Shown here: positions 8,282-18,268 of the stretch, in pieces
Layout: each line of letters starts with the position of its first letter
Position numbering within the stretch: position 1 is the first letter of the stretch
Source: UMGS1387 sp045540015
GTDB taxonomy: Bacteria > Bacillota > Clostridia > Oscillospirales > CAG-382
DNA: 50,424 nucleotides
Assembly (NCBI GenBank): GCA_045540015.1
Contig: JAZQGP010000038.1
Span: 1 to 50,424 of the forward strand
Direction: 5' to 3'
The notes under the pieces: generated by a model
The model's input: only the letters and a program-made list of their open reading frames with translations
The model's database searches: none
What the model was told of the DNA's origin: nothing
Position numbers and translations under genes: made by a program

Positions 8282-8860
8282 ATGTTATGTCAGATGTGTT
8301 CCAAAAACGAAGCGACTTTCCACTATAAATCAAATGAAAACGGCCATATTTCCGAAAAGCATTTGTGCAGAGAATGTGCTCAAAAAGAGGGATATATGTC
8401 AAAGGATGCTTTTTCCGGCTTTGGCGGTTTCGGAGTGCTTGATGACTTTTTCGATACTACAGCAGAAGGAATGCTCGGAGGCTTTTTTAAGAATATGATG
8501 GATTCTTCGTCATCAAAAACACTTCGGGAAGGCTCTGTATGTCCAACCTGCGGAATGCGGTTTAATGACTTTTTAAAGCAAGGAAAGCTCGGATGTACGC
8601 AGTGTTATTCGACATTCTCATCTTCTCTTGAGCCTACAATAAAGCGTATCCACGGAAATATACGTCACAACGGAAAATTTCCTGACGGCAGACATGAAAA
8701 GATTGCAAAAGAAAATAAGCTTTGCGAATTACGTATTAAGCTTAAAAATGCAATAGATGCTCAGGAATATGAGGATGCTGCGAAATACCGCGACGAAATT
8801 CGAGAGCTTGAAAAACAGAATAACATTCAAAATGAAAACGGAGAGAAGGAGGGCGCATGA
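8282..8860 (+). CDS. mcsA: McsA, zinc-binding activator of McsB
   Basis: This 192-residue protein has CxxC zinc-finger pairs at the N-terminus (C3/C6, then CREC) and in the middle (CPTC and CTQC). A C-terminal UVR motif follows (about residues 150-185), with the typical DAQEYEDAAKYRDEIRELE helix. This is the McsA arrangement. McsA activates the arginine kinase McsB and modulates CtsR. The start ATG at 8282 is preceded by AGAAAGGAAG. Its last four bases overlap the first codon of mcsB, indicating translational coupling. An FGGFG-rich linker separates the fingers. Confidence 0.94.
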   Translation: MLCQMCSKNEATFHYKSNENGHISEKHLCRECAQKEGYMSKDAFSGFGGFGVLDDFFDTTAEGMLGGFFKNMMDSSSSKTLREGSVCPTCGMRFNDFLKQGKLGCTQCYSTFSSSLEPTIKRIHGNIRHNGKFPDGRHEKIAKENKLCELRIKLKNAIDAQEYEDAAKYRDEIRELEKQNNIQNENGEKEGA

Positions 8861-9882
8861 CAATGAAATGGTATGACAGTATAAAGAACACGGATGACGT
8901 TGTAATTAGCTCACGTGTTCGACTTGCACGAAACCTCGAAAATTTCCCGTTTCCTTCAAAGCTTGACCGAGACTGTTCGCAAAAGGTTGCTCTTTGTGTT
9001 AAGGAAGCGCTCGAATTAAGCTACCCGGAAAAACTCGTTTTTACTGAAATGGATAAGAATAAGACTAAAAACGTGCTTGTTGAGGAGCATCTTATATCGC
9101 CCGATTTTTGCAGTGACAACGGTCTATATAAAGCGCTGGTGACAGATGAAAGCGGAAATTTATCGATTATGATAAATGAAGAAGACCATGTCAGAATACA
9201 GGCAATATACGCAGGATTTAATCTTGATGGTGCTTATGCGCTTGCAAGCAATGCAGATGATGCAATGATGAAAAATATTTCATTTGCTTTTGATGACAAA
9301 TACGGATTTTTAACCAGTTGTCCTACAAATCTCGGAACAGGTTTGAGGGCATCGGTTATGCTTCATCTTCCGGCAATAAGTGCAACCGGCTACATAAAGC
9401 CGCTTGTAAACCTTATGACAAAGCTTGGACTGTGTGTCCGCGGGCTTTATGGCGAAGGAAGTGATGCGAAGGGATGCATGTATCAGCTTTCAAATCAGAT
9501 AACTCTAGGCATGTCTGAGGAAGATACAATAAAGAAGCTAAAAGGTGCGGTGGAACAGATAGTGGAAAAAGAAAGAGAAACAAGAAAGAAACTGCTTGAA
9601 AACTCTTCGAATGAGCTGTTTGACACTCTATGGCGCTCCTATGGCACACTCAGATACGCTTATAAAATGGATACTAAGGAGGCTACAAAGCTTATATCAA
9701 ATGTTCGCCTTGCAGGAAGCTGCGGAATAATACCCGAATGTAAGAATGTAAATCTCATAAAACTGCTCTTTGAAATAATGCCCTCGCATATTGCTGAAAG
9801 ATTCCCTGACGCAACAGATGCCGCAAAACGCGATAAATACAGGGCTGATATCATAAGACAAGAGCTGTGTAATAATAATTAG
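8857..9882 (+). CDS. mcsB: McsB, protein-arginine kinase
   Basis: This 341-residue protein belongs to the ATP:guanido phosphotransferase family. Diagnostic text is SSRVRLARNLENFPFP at the N-terminus (nucleotide-binding arginines) and CPTNLGTGLRASV at about residues 155-167, the conserved signature loop. It phosphorylates arginine residues on proteins, marking them, and CtsR itself, for ClpCP. It overlaps mcsA by 4 bp and has AAGGAGG just ahead of ATG 8857. An in-frame ATG at 8863 is a less likely alternative start. clpC follows after about 20 bp. Confidence 0.96.
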   Translation: MTMKWYDSIKNTDDVVISSRVRLARNLENFPFPSKLDRDCSQKVALCVKEALELSYPEKLVFTEMDKNKTKNVLVEEHLISPDFCSDNGLYKALVTDESGNLSIMINEEDHVRIQAIYAGFNLDGAYALASNADDAMMKNISFAFDDKYGFLTSCPTNLGTGLRASVMLHLPAISATGYIKPLVNLMTKLGLCVRGLYGEGSDAKGCMYQLSNQITLGMSEEDTIKKLKGAVEQIVEKERETRKKLLENSSNELFDTLWRSYGTLRYAYKMDTKEATKLISNVRLAGSCGIIPECKNVNLIKLLFEIMPSHIAERFPDATDAAKRDKYRADIIRQELCNNN

Positions 9883-9902
9883 TATAAAACGGAGTGATAT
9901 AA

Positions 9903-12407
9903 ATGACCAACAGATTTACCGAAAACGCACAAAGTGCTCTTAATGCAGCTCCTGAGGTTGCCGCAAAGTTCGGACACACCTATATAGGAAGCGAACATAT
10001 TCTTCTTGGCATTCTCTTTAAGGGTAACTCAGTTGCCGCAAAGCTGCTTTCTGCAAAGGGAGTTACTTATGAAAAGATGGCGGAACGTGTTGCTGACAGT
10101 GCGGGGACGGGTGAAATTGACGAAAACACAGAGTTTGAACTTACACCGAGAACAAAGCATATAATTGAAGTTTCCGGAGATCTTGCCAGAGCAACGGGAC
10201 AGACCTTTATTGCAACTGAGCACATACTTATGTCTTTGCTTCGAGAGACGGACAGTGTGGCGGTAAAGCTTCTAAGAAGCGTCGGTGTAAATGTTGCCGA
10301 GCTTTATAACGAGGCACTTTCAAGCCTTCAGGGGGGTGCTTTTAATTCAGGAGATACACAAATTCCTGAAAGTGGCAAGAAGCAGTCCGGCAAAGGTACA
10401 GGTAAAAGTGATACACCCACGCTCGACCAGTACGGAACCGACCTTACTAAAAATGCTAACGATGGAAAGTTTGATCCTGTTATCGGAAGAGACGAGGAAA
10501 TGCAGAGAGTAATACAAATACTTTCCCGCAGGACAAAAAACAATCCTTGCCTTATTGGTGAGCCCGGAGTCGGAAAAACGGCAGTAGTTGAAGGTCTTGC
10601 TCAAAAAATCCTTGAAGGTGCCGTTCCCGAAAGTATTCGCTCAAAGAGAGTAGTAACACTCGATATGTCAGGAATGATAGCAGGAGCAAAATACCGAGGC
10701 GAATTTGAAGAAAGAATAAAAACGGTTATGGAGGAAGTTAAAAAATCGGGAGATGTAATTCTCTTTATTGACGAAATTCATACCATAATCGGAGCAGGTG
10801 CTGCAGAAGGCGCAATAGATGCGGCAAATATTTTAAAGCCTGCGCTTGCAAGAGGCGAAATACAGGTTATAGGTGCAACAACCATCGATGAATACAGAAA
10901 GTATATTGAAAAGGACGCCGCACTTGAGAGACGGTTTCAGTCTGTAATTGTAGGCGAGCCTACAAAGGAAGAGGCTGCTCTTATTTTGAAAGGACTGCGC
11001 GACAAGTACGAGGCGCATCATAAGATTAAGATAACTGATGAGGCAATAGAAGCAGCTGTCAATCTGTCATCGCGTTATATCAGCGACAGATTTCTGCCCG
11101 ACAAGGCAATTGACCTTATTGATGAAGCAGCTTCAAAAAAGCGTATATCCGAAATAACGCCTCCGCCTGATTTGCGCAATATTGAGGAAAATATAAAACG
11201 TATTGCTGCAGAAAAGGAAGAAGCTGTAAGGGCACAGGAATTTGAAAAGGCTGCTGAAAAACGTAATGAAGAAAAGAAACTGAGAGAAGAACTTGAGTCT
11301 CAGAAACAAGCGTGGAAGAACGGGCAGTCAGGTAAGGAGAATCCGAAAATTACCGAAGAGGATATTGCCGATATTGTTACATTGTGGACGCATATTCCTG
11401 TAAAGAAACTCGAGGATGAGGAAAGTGAAAGACTTTTAAAGCTTGATGAAATACTCAAAAACAGGGTAATCGGACAGGATGAAGCAGTAAGCGTTGTTGC
11501 AAGAGCAATTAGACGCGGAAGAACCGGGCTTAAAGACCCTAAGCGTCCGCAAGGATCGTTTATCTTTTGCGGACCTACTGGTGTAGGTAAAACCGAGCTT
11601 TCAAAAGCACTCGCCGAGAGTCTTTTCGGAAATGAAAATGCTATCATAAGAATTGATATGTCAGAATATATGGAAAAGCACAGCGTATCAAAGCTTATAG
11701 GTTCTCCTCCCGGATATGTAGGCTATGACGAGGCAGGACAGCTTACCGAAAAGATACGCCGTAATCCTTATTCCGTGGTTTTGTTTGACGAAATAGAAAA
11801 GGCACATCCCGACGTATTTAACGTAATGCTTCAGGTTCTTGAGGACGGCCGACTTACGGATTCCCACGGCAGGGTTGTTGACTTTAAAAACACGGTTATT
11901 ATCATGACCTCAAACCTTGGTTCAAGCAACATTTCTGAACCCAAAACTCTTGGATTTACAAGTGAAAGCACTGCTGTGGCAGAGCATGATAAGGCGTCAA
12001 AGCAGGTGATGGAAGCCCTTAAAAACACATTCCGTCCTGAGTTTCTTAACCGCATAGACGAAATTGTTGTGTTCCATAAACTGTCAGATGAAAATATAAA
12101 GCAGATTGCATGCCTTATGCTTTCAGAAATAACAAGAAGAATAGAAGAGCAGAATATAGGTATTTCTTTCTGTGACGATGTAATTGAGCACCTTGCTAAA
12201 GAGGGCTTTGACCCGGTGTACGGTGCAAGACCGCTTCGCAGAGCAATGCAGAGAAAGATCGAAGACAGTCTTGCAACAGAGCTCCTAGACGGAAGTATAA
12301 AGCCTTATGATGAAGTTGAAGCTTATATGGACGGTGAAACTGTAAATTACAGAAAAGTCGGACAAATTCCTGTATCGGAGAAACACGAAGAAAGTAAGGA
12401 AAAATAA
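9903..12407 (+). CDS. clpC: ClpC, AAA+ unfoldase
   Basis: This 834-residue protein has two Clp N-terminal repeats (about residues 1-145), a first AAA+ module with Walker A at residues 219-226 (GEPGVGKT), and a middle domain carrying a UVR-like coiled coil (about 420-475). A second AAA+ module follows, with Walker A at residues 557-564 (GPTGVGKT), and a D2-small domain with GARPLRRAMQRKIEDSLA. That is the ClpC layout. It unfolds substrates, including arginine-phosphorylated proteins, and feeds them to ClpP. It is the last gene of the ctsR operon and is followed by a strong terminator. Confidence 0.97.
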   Translation: MTNRFTENAQSALNAAPEVAAKFGHTYIGSEHILLGILFKGNSVAAKLLSAKGVTYEKMAERVADSAGTGEIDENTEFELTPRTKHIIEVSGDLARATGQTFIATEHILMSLLRETDSVAVKLLRSVGVNVAELYNEALSSLQGGAFNSGDTQIPESGKKQSGKGTGKSDTPTLDQYGTDLTKNANDGKFDPVIGRDEEMQRVIQILSRRTKNNPCLIGEPGVGKTAVVEGLAQKILEGAVPESIRSKRVVTLDMSGMIAGAKYRGEFEERIKTVMEEVKKSGDVILFIDEIHTIIGAGAAEGAIDAANILKPALARGEIQVIGATTIDEYRKYIEKDAALERRFQSVIVGEPTKEEAALILKGLRDKYEAHHKIKITDEAIEAAVNLSSRYISDRFLPDKAIDLIDEAASKKRISEITPPPDLRNIEENIKRIAAEKEEAVRAQEFEKAAEKRNEEKKLREELESQKQAWKNGQSGKENPKITEEDIADIVTLWTHIPVKKLEDEESERLLKLDEILKNRVIGQDEAVSVVARAIRRGRTGLKDPKRPQGSFIFCGPTGVGKTELSKALAESLFGNENAIIRIDMSEYMEKHSVSKLIGSPPGYVGYDEAGQLTEKIRRNPYSVVLFDEIEKAHPDVFNVMLQVLEDGRLTDSHGRVVDFKNTVIIMTSNLGSSNISEPKTLGFTSESTAVAEHDKASKQVMEALKNTFRPEFLNRIDEIVVFHKLSDENIKQIACLMLSEITRRIEEQNIGISFCDDVIEHLAKEGFDPVYGARPLRRAMQRKIEDSLATELLDGSIKPYDEVEAYMDGETVNYRKVGQIPVSEKHEESKEK

Positions 12408-12445
12408 ACTATAACCACCTGCTCGCTAAAACAGGCAATATAGTT

Positions 12446-12490
12446 CACCCCCCTGTTAATTTTGTTTTTAACAGGGGGGGTGGTTTTTTA
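12446..12490 (+). terminator. terminator of the ctsR-clpC operon
   Basis: CACCCCCCTGTTAA at 12446-12459 pairs with TTAACAGGGGGGGTG at 12468-12482 with one bulged base, followed by a run of T. This is a textbook intrinsic terminator. Confidence 0.92.
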
Positions 12491-12546
12491 TAACGATGAA
12501 AATAAAGGGAATGAGTCAATACGCATTTTACTCATTCGGCGGTAAG

Positions 12547-13410
12547 TTAATACTTAATTATTTGAGAATTTATTCGATATTCACGAGGAGTAATGCCTTT
12601 AACGATTTTAAAGTATTTGGTAAAATAATTTGAGTCGCCAAAACCGCATTCAAGAGCAAGACTGGTAATTGGAACAGAGGTGTTTTTAAGAAGCATTTCT
12701 GCTTTATTTATTCTGAGATTGTTAATGTATTTAATAGGAGTTATACCGTAAAGACGTCTGAACATTGCAATTATACCGTTTTTTGACATAAGAGAAATTT
12801 CACATAAATTTTCAAGTGTTATCTGTTCGGTATAATGAGTCTCAATGTATTCCAGAATTTTGGCACACGGATTGTCTTTCGCAATTTTACTGTAAGAATA
12901 GTTATAGTGCATGCGGCATATGAAACCGGTTATTTGCATAAACAGAGCCGTTACCATAAGCTCATCCTTTTGGTTGTTGAGTTCGTTTTTTAACTGCTCA
13001 AGCATATCAGACAAGACTTTTAGGCTTGACATGTCAAGATGCAGTTTTTGAGAAAATCGAGCTTGTTTTCTTCCTGCCGGTTCAAGCACGAACAATGAAT
13101 GATATCCGGGTGTTTTAAAGAGAAGCTGTGAAAAATTACTCAGCACCCAAGGTTTAAAGCCAATGTTGAAAATTTGCAGATTGTTAGCATCGGAAAAATA
13201 GTGTACAGCATCGCCTTTAACAATAAAAACGTCGCCAGTGCTGACAAAGTAGCTTTCATTGTTAATATGTTGATTTCCACTTCCACCGATAATTATTACT
13301 ATTTCATCATAATCGTGTGTGTGCTTTTGAGAAAGCTTTGATGTTTCGCAACCGTATGTGATACTAATACCTGCCGTGTTCAATAATCCCTCTTGCAGTG
13401 AATGATGCAT
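12547..13410 (-). CDS. AraC-family regulator with cupin sensor domain (beside GH2)
   Basis: This 287-residue protein has an N-terminal cupin-like sensor (about residues 20-110) with HTHDYDEIVII and GDVFIVKGDAVHYF. A C-terminal AraC DNA-binding domain follows (about 190-283) with LCEISLMSKNGIIAMFRRLYG and a second HTH ending in the family signature FTKYFKIVKGITPREYR. This architecture is like RhaS/RhaR-type sugar regulators. It is divergent from the GH2/beta-helix pair. Their shared 145-bp region contains direct repeats of TGTGATAA that could be its operator. The inducer is unknown. Confidence 0.9.
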   Translation of the reverse strand: MHHSLQEGLLNTAGISITYGCETSKLSQKHTHDYDEIVIIIGGSGNQHINNESYFVSTGDVFIVKGDAVHYFSDANNLQIFNIGFKPWVLSNFSQLLFKTPGYHSLFVLEPAGRKQARFSQKLHLDMSSLKVLSDMLEQLKNELNNQKDELMVTALFMQITGFICRMHYNYSYSKIAKDNPCAKILEYIETHYTEQITLENLCEISLMSKNGIIAMFRRLYGITPIKYINNLRINKAEMLLKNTSVPITSLALECGFGDSNYFTKYFKIVKGITPREYRINSQIIKY

Positions 13411-13452
13411 TGTTCTCGCCTCCGTCAGTTTAATTTTATAATTTAATTTTTA

Positions 13453-13526
13453 ATTTGTCAAGACAAATGTGATAATGTCATGTTATTTGTGATAAATTAA
13501 TGGTCGTAAAATATATAATGTGATAT
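13453..13526 (+). promoter_or_regulatory. candidate operators between the araC gene and GH2
   Basis: TGTGATAA occurs at 13468-13475 and again at 13488-13495, exactly 20 bp apart, with a TGTGATAT copy at 13519-13526. Direct repeats about two helical turns apart are typical of AraC-family sites. A perfect palindrome, ATTTGTC-AA-GACAAAT, overlaps the left side at 13453-13468. A TATAAT at 13514-13519 could be the GH2 -10; no good -35 is present, consistent with activation. Confidence 0.5.
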
Positions 13527-13555
13527 TATAAATAAAAACAAACGGAGGATTGATT

Positions 13556-16351
13556 ATGGACGTATTCAGTGATATAGCTGCAAAAGGAATTGGCGGAAGA
13601 CATAATTTACTAAGGGAAAATGTTCCGCATGTATATGAGAGAAAGAAGACACGTCTTTCTAAATGTGATTTTGTACCCATAAAAACTGCCGATAAGATTT
13701 CGACGAAGGAAGAACTATTTATAGAGCTCGATGCCATAAAGGAAAAATACGCACCTTTTTTGGAGGAACACGCACCCGCGGTTACAAGTCTGCGTGAACG
13801 CATCGATATAAAAGAATGTTTTCTAAACGGTGTGAGGACAAAACTGCCTTATTACGGTGAAGAAGTCGGAAATGCGATGCAAACATATGAGTGCGAGTTT
13901 ACTCTTCAAAGTGTATCAGAGGAAAAATCTTATAATATATGCTTTGACGGCGCTGATTATAAAGCGGTTGTATACATAAATGACAGGTGCCTGGGAACAC
14001 ACGAAGGATTCTTTTCTCCATTTGAATTTTGTTTTGATGATGTTGCTCGTGTAGGCAAAAATATCTTAAAAATTGAGCTTTATAACGACTACATTTACAT
14101 GGGCAATGCAAAACTCGATGGAGAACGCTATGAGGGAGACAAGCTGTATGCTGCAACAGGTCTTGGCTGGGATGATCCCGCACTTGGCTGGCATCACTGT
14201 CCTCCGGGTATGGGTATTTATAATAATGTTTATGTAGAAATCAGAAACAGGTTAAGTCTTAAAAATATTTATGTACGTGAAAATGAGATTTCAGTAGATG
14301 TTGTAAATTATGATTATGACAGCAAGAATATTGAGTTTAATATAAATGTATACGGTCAGAATTTCAAAGAAACTGTTATTCGAAATTTCAGATATATTCC
14401 GGAAACTCACAGAATGGTTGGAATGGGTGACACACTTACTGAGGCTCAGATGAGTGACAGCATCGGCAAGAGCTTTTCCATGCCTGCTAAAAAAGGCGAT
14501 AATACTTATAAAATTCCTTTAAATATTCAAAATCCCAAAATATGGAACCCCGATGCACCTTTTTTGTATCAGCTTCAACTTGAGCTCATATATAACGGAA
14601 AAATTATTGACAGATGTAAAACCCAGTTTGGCATACGCAGCTTTATACAAGACACACACGATACTCCTAAAGGTATGTTTTATCTCAATGGCAAAAAGAT
14701 CCGTCTCAGAGGTGCTAACACTATGGGGTTTGAACAGCAGGATGTGCTTCACGAGGATTATGACCAGCTCATTGATGATATACTTCTCGCAAAACTTTGC
14801 AACATGAATTTTCTCCGTCTTACTCAGAGACCGGTTCAGGATAAGGTTTATGAATACTGCGACAAGCTCGGAATGATGACACAGACCGATTTGCCTTTGT
14901 TTGGATGTATGCGTAGAAACAAGCTTGCGGAAGGAATACGCCAGGCTGAAGAAATGGAAATGCTTATCAGAAATCATCCTTGTAATGTAGTTGTTTCGTA
15001 CATAAATGAGCCTTTCCCTAACGCAAATAATGAGCCGCACAGGCATTTTAACAGGGAAGAACTTGAAAGCTTCTTTACTGCATGCGATATTGCAGTTAAA
15101 CATTGTAATCCCGACAGAGTTATCAAGCACATTGACGGCGACTACGACCCTCCATGTGAAACAATGCCCGATAACCACTGTTATCCCATGTGGTATAACG
15201 GACACGGAATTGATACAGGAAAGCTTCATAAGGGCTACTGGCTTCCTACAAAACCTGATTGGTATTACGGGTGCGGTGAATATGGGGCAGAGGGATTGGA
15301 TTTCTATGAAGTTATGGTTAATAATTATCCCAAGGAATGGTTGAAAGAGCCATTTGATCCAAATAATATTGTAAATGCTCAAACCGGAACCTTTCATTAC
15401 TTCTTTTATGACACCTGTTCCGACATTCATGAATGGATAACAGAGAGTCAGGCGTATCAGGCGTTCGCAACAAAAATTATGACAGAAGCTTTCAGACGTA
15501 ACAAAAATATGATATCCAGTGCAATTCACCTCTTTATAGACGCATGGCCGTCAGGCTGGATGAAAACAATCATGGATTGTAACAGACGGCCGAAGCCAGC
15601 GTATTTTGCATACAGAAACGCTCTTGAGCCGATAATGGTTTCTTTAAGAACGGATAGATATACTTATTTTGACAGTGAAGAAATATCAATTGAGTGCTAT
15701 GTGTGTAATGACACAAATACTCAAAGAAAATGTAATCTAATCTTTGAATCGGAAGATATGCTTGCTGAAAATAAAAATGTTATTGTGAAAGCATCTGATG
15801 TTACATATGTTTCGGATGCAGTTTTGAGTGTAAGCTGCAGCAAGCGAAAAAAAGTAACTCTAAAAGCTATATTGACAGACGAAAGTGGAGTGGTTATTAC
15901 TCATAATTCAATTGAAATTGAAGTGTTCCCGAAAACAGATTTGATAAAGGAATCAAACAATGAGATAATAACGATGCTTGAACCGGGTGAATATTTCATA
16001 GCCGGTGAAAAAGTAGTGGTAAAACCATGCGGCATGCTGCCTGTTCATTTTGTAAGCAGAAATACGGGGCATAAGGCGGTATCTGAGTTTTTGCCTAAGG
16101 ATTTTTCATATTGGTACAATAAAGCAGATGACAAAATTACACCTTTATGCTATAATACATTTGAAGCAGAAGGATTTACGCCTATTTTAACGAGCGGTAA
16201 CAAAGATGAAAACGGTGTATGGAAAAGTACGCTTGTATGCGCAGAAAAGAACCATCAAGGTAAGAAATATATAATCTGCAATGTCGATCTTAGAACCGAG
16301 AATCCTGTTGCTGCGTATTTTCTCAATAATCTTAAAACACTGGAGGACTGA
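13556..16351 (+). CDS. GH2-family glycoside hydrolase
   Basis: This 931-residue protein has the GH2 layout: a sugar-binding jelly-roll domain (about 90-225), an immunoglobulin-like domain (about 230-345), and a TIM-barrel catalytic domain (about 355-680). C-terminal beta domains follow. The acid/base glutamate is E485 in SYINEPFP. The nucleophile is probably E575 in GCGEYGAEG. GH2 enzymes cleave beta-galactosides, beta-glucuronides, beta-mannosides and related bonds; which one is not evident. ATG at 13556 follows GGAGG. There is no signal peptide, so it acts in the cytoplasm. The beta-helix gene follows three bases after its stop, and its ribosome site lies inside this gene's end. Confidence 0.88.
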   Translation: MDVFSDIAAKGIGGRHNLLRENVPHVYERKKTRLSKCDFVPIKTADKISTKEELFIELDAIKEKYAPFLEEHAPAVTSLRERIDIKECFLNGVRTKLPYYGEEVGNAMQTYECEFTLQSVSEEKSYNICFDGADYKAVVYINDRCLGTHEGFFSPFEFCFDDVARVGKNILKIELYNDYIYMGNAKLDGERYEGDKLYAATGLGWDDPALGWHHCPPGMGIYNNVYVEIRNRLSLKNIYVRENEISVDVVNYDYDSKNIEFNINVYGQNFKETVIRNFRYIPETHRMVGMGDTLTEAQMSDSIGKSFSMPAKKGDNTYKIPLNIQNPKIWNPDAPFLYQLQLELIYNGKIIDRCKTQFGIRSFIQDTHDTPKGMFYLNGKKIRLRGANTMGFEQQDVLHEDYDQLIDDILLAKLCNMNFLRLTQRPVQDKVYEYCDKLGMMTQTDLPLFGCMRRNKLAEGIRQAEEMEMLIRNHPCNVVVSYINEPFPNANNEPHRHFNREELESFFTACDIAVKHCNPDRVIKHIDGDYDPPCETMPDNHCYPMWYNGHGIDTGKLHKGYWLPTKPDWYYGCGEYGAEGLDFYEVMVNNYPKEWLKEPFDPNNIVNAQTGTFHYFFYDTCSDIHEWITESQAYQAFATKIMTEAFRRNKNMISSAIHLFIDAWPSGWMKTIMDCNRRPKPAYFAYRNALEPIMVSLRTDRYTYFDSEEISIECYVCNDTNTQRKCNLIFESEDMLAENKNVIVKASDVTYVSDAVLSVSCSKRKKVTLKAILTDESGVVITHNSIEIEVFPKTDLIKESNNEIITMLEPGEYFIAGEKVVVKPCGMLPVHFVSRNTGHKAVSEFLPKDFSYWYNKADDKITPLCYNTFEAEGFTPILTSGNKDENGVWKSTLVCAEKNHQGKKYIICNVDLRTENPVAAYFLNNLKTLED

Positions 16352-16354
16352 TTT

Positions 16355-18139
16355 ATGGAATATGTTGTTCGAAACAGTAAAGAGCTCATTGATGCTATCA
16401 ATGCAGACGGCTCAAAAAAAGTTATTCTAAAAAAAGGCGAATATTCTGTAAACGAAACACTTTATCTTTCCGATAACACCGAGATTGTCGGTGAAAAAGG
16501 TGTGACTGTCAACGGCGCAACAAGAATTTCTCTTACAGGAATAAAACCATGTAAAGGCATTTATAAAATCAAGCTTGCAGATTTCGGAATAACCAATTTA
16601 GGTGAATTCGGTCAAGGTCCTTATGGAGATTTCTGGACTGATTACGATATTCCGAAGCCCCACATGGAAAACAACGGTCCGTCGCTTGAATTGTATTACG
16701 GTAAGAAAAAAATGAATCTTTCAAGATATCCTCAAAAGGGGTTTGCAACAATTAAAAAGTCGTTTGATGAGATAGATGAAAATAACAAGATTATATCAAA
16801 AGGAAGATTTGTTCCTTGTGATAAAAAAGTTTTTGATGAAAACAATGTCGATAACATGCTTCTCGTCGGATACTGGAACTGGGACTGGGCTACACAAAGA
16901 CATACAATAAAGAGTTACGACAAAAGAAGCGGCGAACTTACTGTAAATGAACCGTATCATATCTACGGATATTCTGAGAAAAGAGGTATGTTTTATATAT
17001 TGAATGTGAAAAGCTGTGTTAATAAGCCCGGTGATTGGTATATTGACAGAACTAAGGGCGAGCTTTGGATGATTCCTTATAAAAATCAAAATTATGTTGA
17101 TGTTACAGTATGTGAAAACATTTTTGAATGCAAAGATGCAGAGAATGTTATAATTAAAAACTTGAATTTACTCCGTTGCCGTAAGTCTGCAATACGTTTT
17201 GAAAATTGCAAAAATGCTTTTGTAGACAGTTGCGTGATATCGAATGTGGGGGCTTGGGGCATAATTGCTGATAACTGCACAGACAGTAAATTTTCAAACT
17301 GTATTATTTCACATACAGGCGGCGGTGGTATTGCATGCTCGGGTGGTAACAGAGATGATTTGACACATAGCAGAAATATAATTTGTCATAATACCATAAG
17401 CAATGTTGCTCATTGGCATAAAACTTATCTTGCCGCAATTGAAATTAACGGTGTAGGTGTAAATGTGTCGTTCAATAAAATTTTTGATGTCCCGCACTTC
17501 GGAATCGTGTTCCAGGGAAATAATCATATTATTGAGAATAACGATATTGGAAACGCCTGTTATGAAAGTAATGATGCCGGGGCAATATATGCAGGTCGTG
17601 ATTACACTTGCAGGGGAAATATTATCAGATACAATTATCTTCACGACATGCTGGGATATGGCAATAAAGGATGCGTGGGTGTATACTTTGATGACGGAAT
17701 GTGCTGTGCCGAGGTGTACGGAAACACGTTTGCAAACTTTCCTTTTGCAGGCATAATGATAGGTGGTGGACGTGATTTCAATGTTCATAACAACTATTTT
17801 TATAATTGCAATGTAGCTCTTTCATTTGACAATCGTATGGAGTATTGGCCGTCTGGAAATACGAAGCAATTAAACCATCTTTATGAAGTTCCGTTCAGAA
17901 ATGAGATTTGGAAGAATGCATATCCGGAGCTTTATAATTTGCTTGATGACGAACCTAAAGCTCCTAAAAACAACATATTTAATGATAATATTATGGTTGG
18001 CGGAAACGGTGTTATTGTAAGACGGGAAAAACATGTTGAAAAATACCTAAAGCGCTCCGGGAATTCATATTCGGAAGGAGAAAAACAACCTCTTTCTCCG
18101 TATGCAGGTAATGCTGTTATTGTTGATGTAAATGGATGA
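16355..18139 (+). CDS. right-handed parallel beta-helix protein, possible GH141-like enzyme
   Basis: This 594-residue protein opens with an N-terminal region, then holds a repeated Asn/Ile/Cys-rich beta-helix (about 240-470) built from rungs such as NVIIKNLNLLRC and NNHIIENNDIGN. Text such as GKKKMNLSRYPQ and GDWYIDRTKGELWMIP resembles beta-helix carbohydrate-active proteins of the GH141 type (alpha-L-fucosidase or xylanase). No signal peptide is seen. GGAGG sits just before ATG 16355, and it is the second gene of the GH2 operon. The beta-helix fold is clear; membership in GH141 and the substrate are inference. Confidence 0.7.
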   Translation: MEYVVRNSKELIDAINADGSKKVILKKGEYSVNETLYLSDNTEIVGEKGVTVNGATRISLTGIKPCKGIYKIKLADFGITNLGEFGQGPYGDFWTDYDIPKPHMENNGPSLELYYGKKKMNLSRYPQKGFATIKKSFDEIDENNKIISKGRFVPCDKKVFDENNVDNMLLVGYWNWDWATQRHTIKSYDKRSGELTVNEPYHIYGYSEKRGMFYILNVKSCVNKPGDWYIDRTKGELWMIPYKNQNYVDVTVCENIFECKDAENVIIKNLNLLRCRKSAIRFENCKNAFVDSCVISNVGAWGIIADNCTDSKFSNCIISHTGGGGIACSGGNRDDLTHSRNIICHNTISNVAHWHKTYLAAIEINGVGVNVSFNKIFDVPHFGIVFQGNNHIIENNDIGNACYESNDAGAIYAGRDYTCRGNIIRYNYLHDMLGYGNKGCVGVYFDDGMCCAEVYGNTFANFPFAGIMIGGGRDFNVHNNYFYNCNVALSFDNRMEYWPSGNTKQLNHLYEVPFRNEIWKNAYPELYNLLDDEPKAPKNNIFNDNIMVGGNGVIVRREKHVEKYLKRSGNSYSEGEKQPLSPYAGNAVIVDVNG

Positions 18140-18161
18140 TATGTAATTCTGTAAATTTTAA

Positions 18162-18205
18162 ATATACCTCTGAAAGACAGATGCTTTTAGAGGTGTATAT
18201 TTTAT
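18162..18205 (+). terminator. terminator after the beta-helix gene
   Basis: ATATACCTCT at 18162-18171 pairs with AGAGGTGTAT at 18189-18198 with one GT pair. The stem continues through GAAAG/CTTTT, followed by ATTTTATTTT. It ends the GH2/beta-helix transcript. Confidence 0.8.
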
Positions 18206-18214
18206 TTTAAAATA

Positions 18215-18252
18215 AAAAGAAAATGAGTCCTGTACTTTACAAAACTCATTTT
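18215..18252 (-). terminator. terminator of the uvrC-to-nfn operon
   Basis: On the minus strand AAAATGAGT pairs with ACTCATTTT (positions 18220-18228 and 18244-18252), followed by CTTTTT. It lies just after the stop of the large Nfn subunit gene and faces the terminator above. Confidence 0.8.
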
Positions 18253-18268
18253 AAGATTATTTACTGTA

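Noticed and set aside
14519..15529. Long minus-strand open frame of 336 codons inside the GH2 gene
   Set aside because: It lies wholly opposite a well-supported GH2 catalytic domain, lacks a ribosome site and has unlikely Cys/His/Phe-rich composition.
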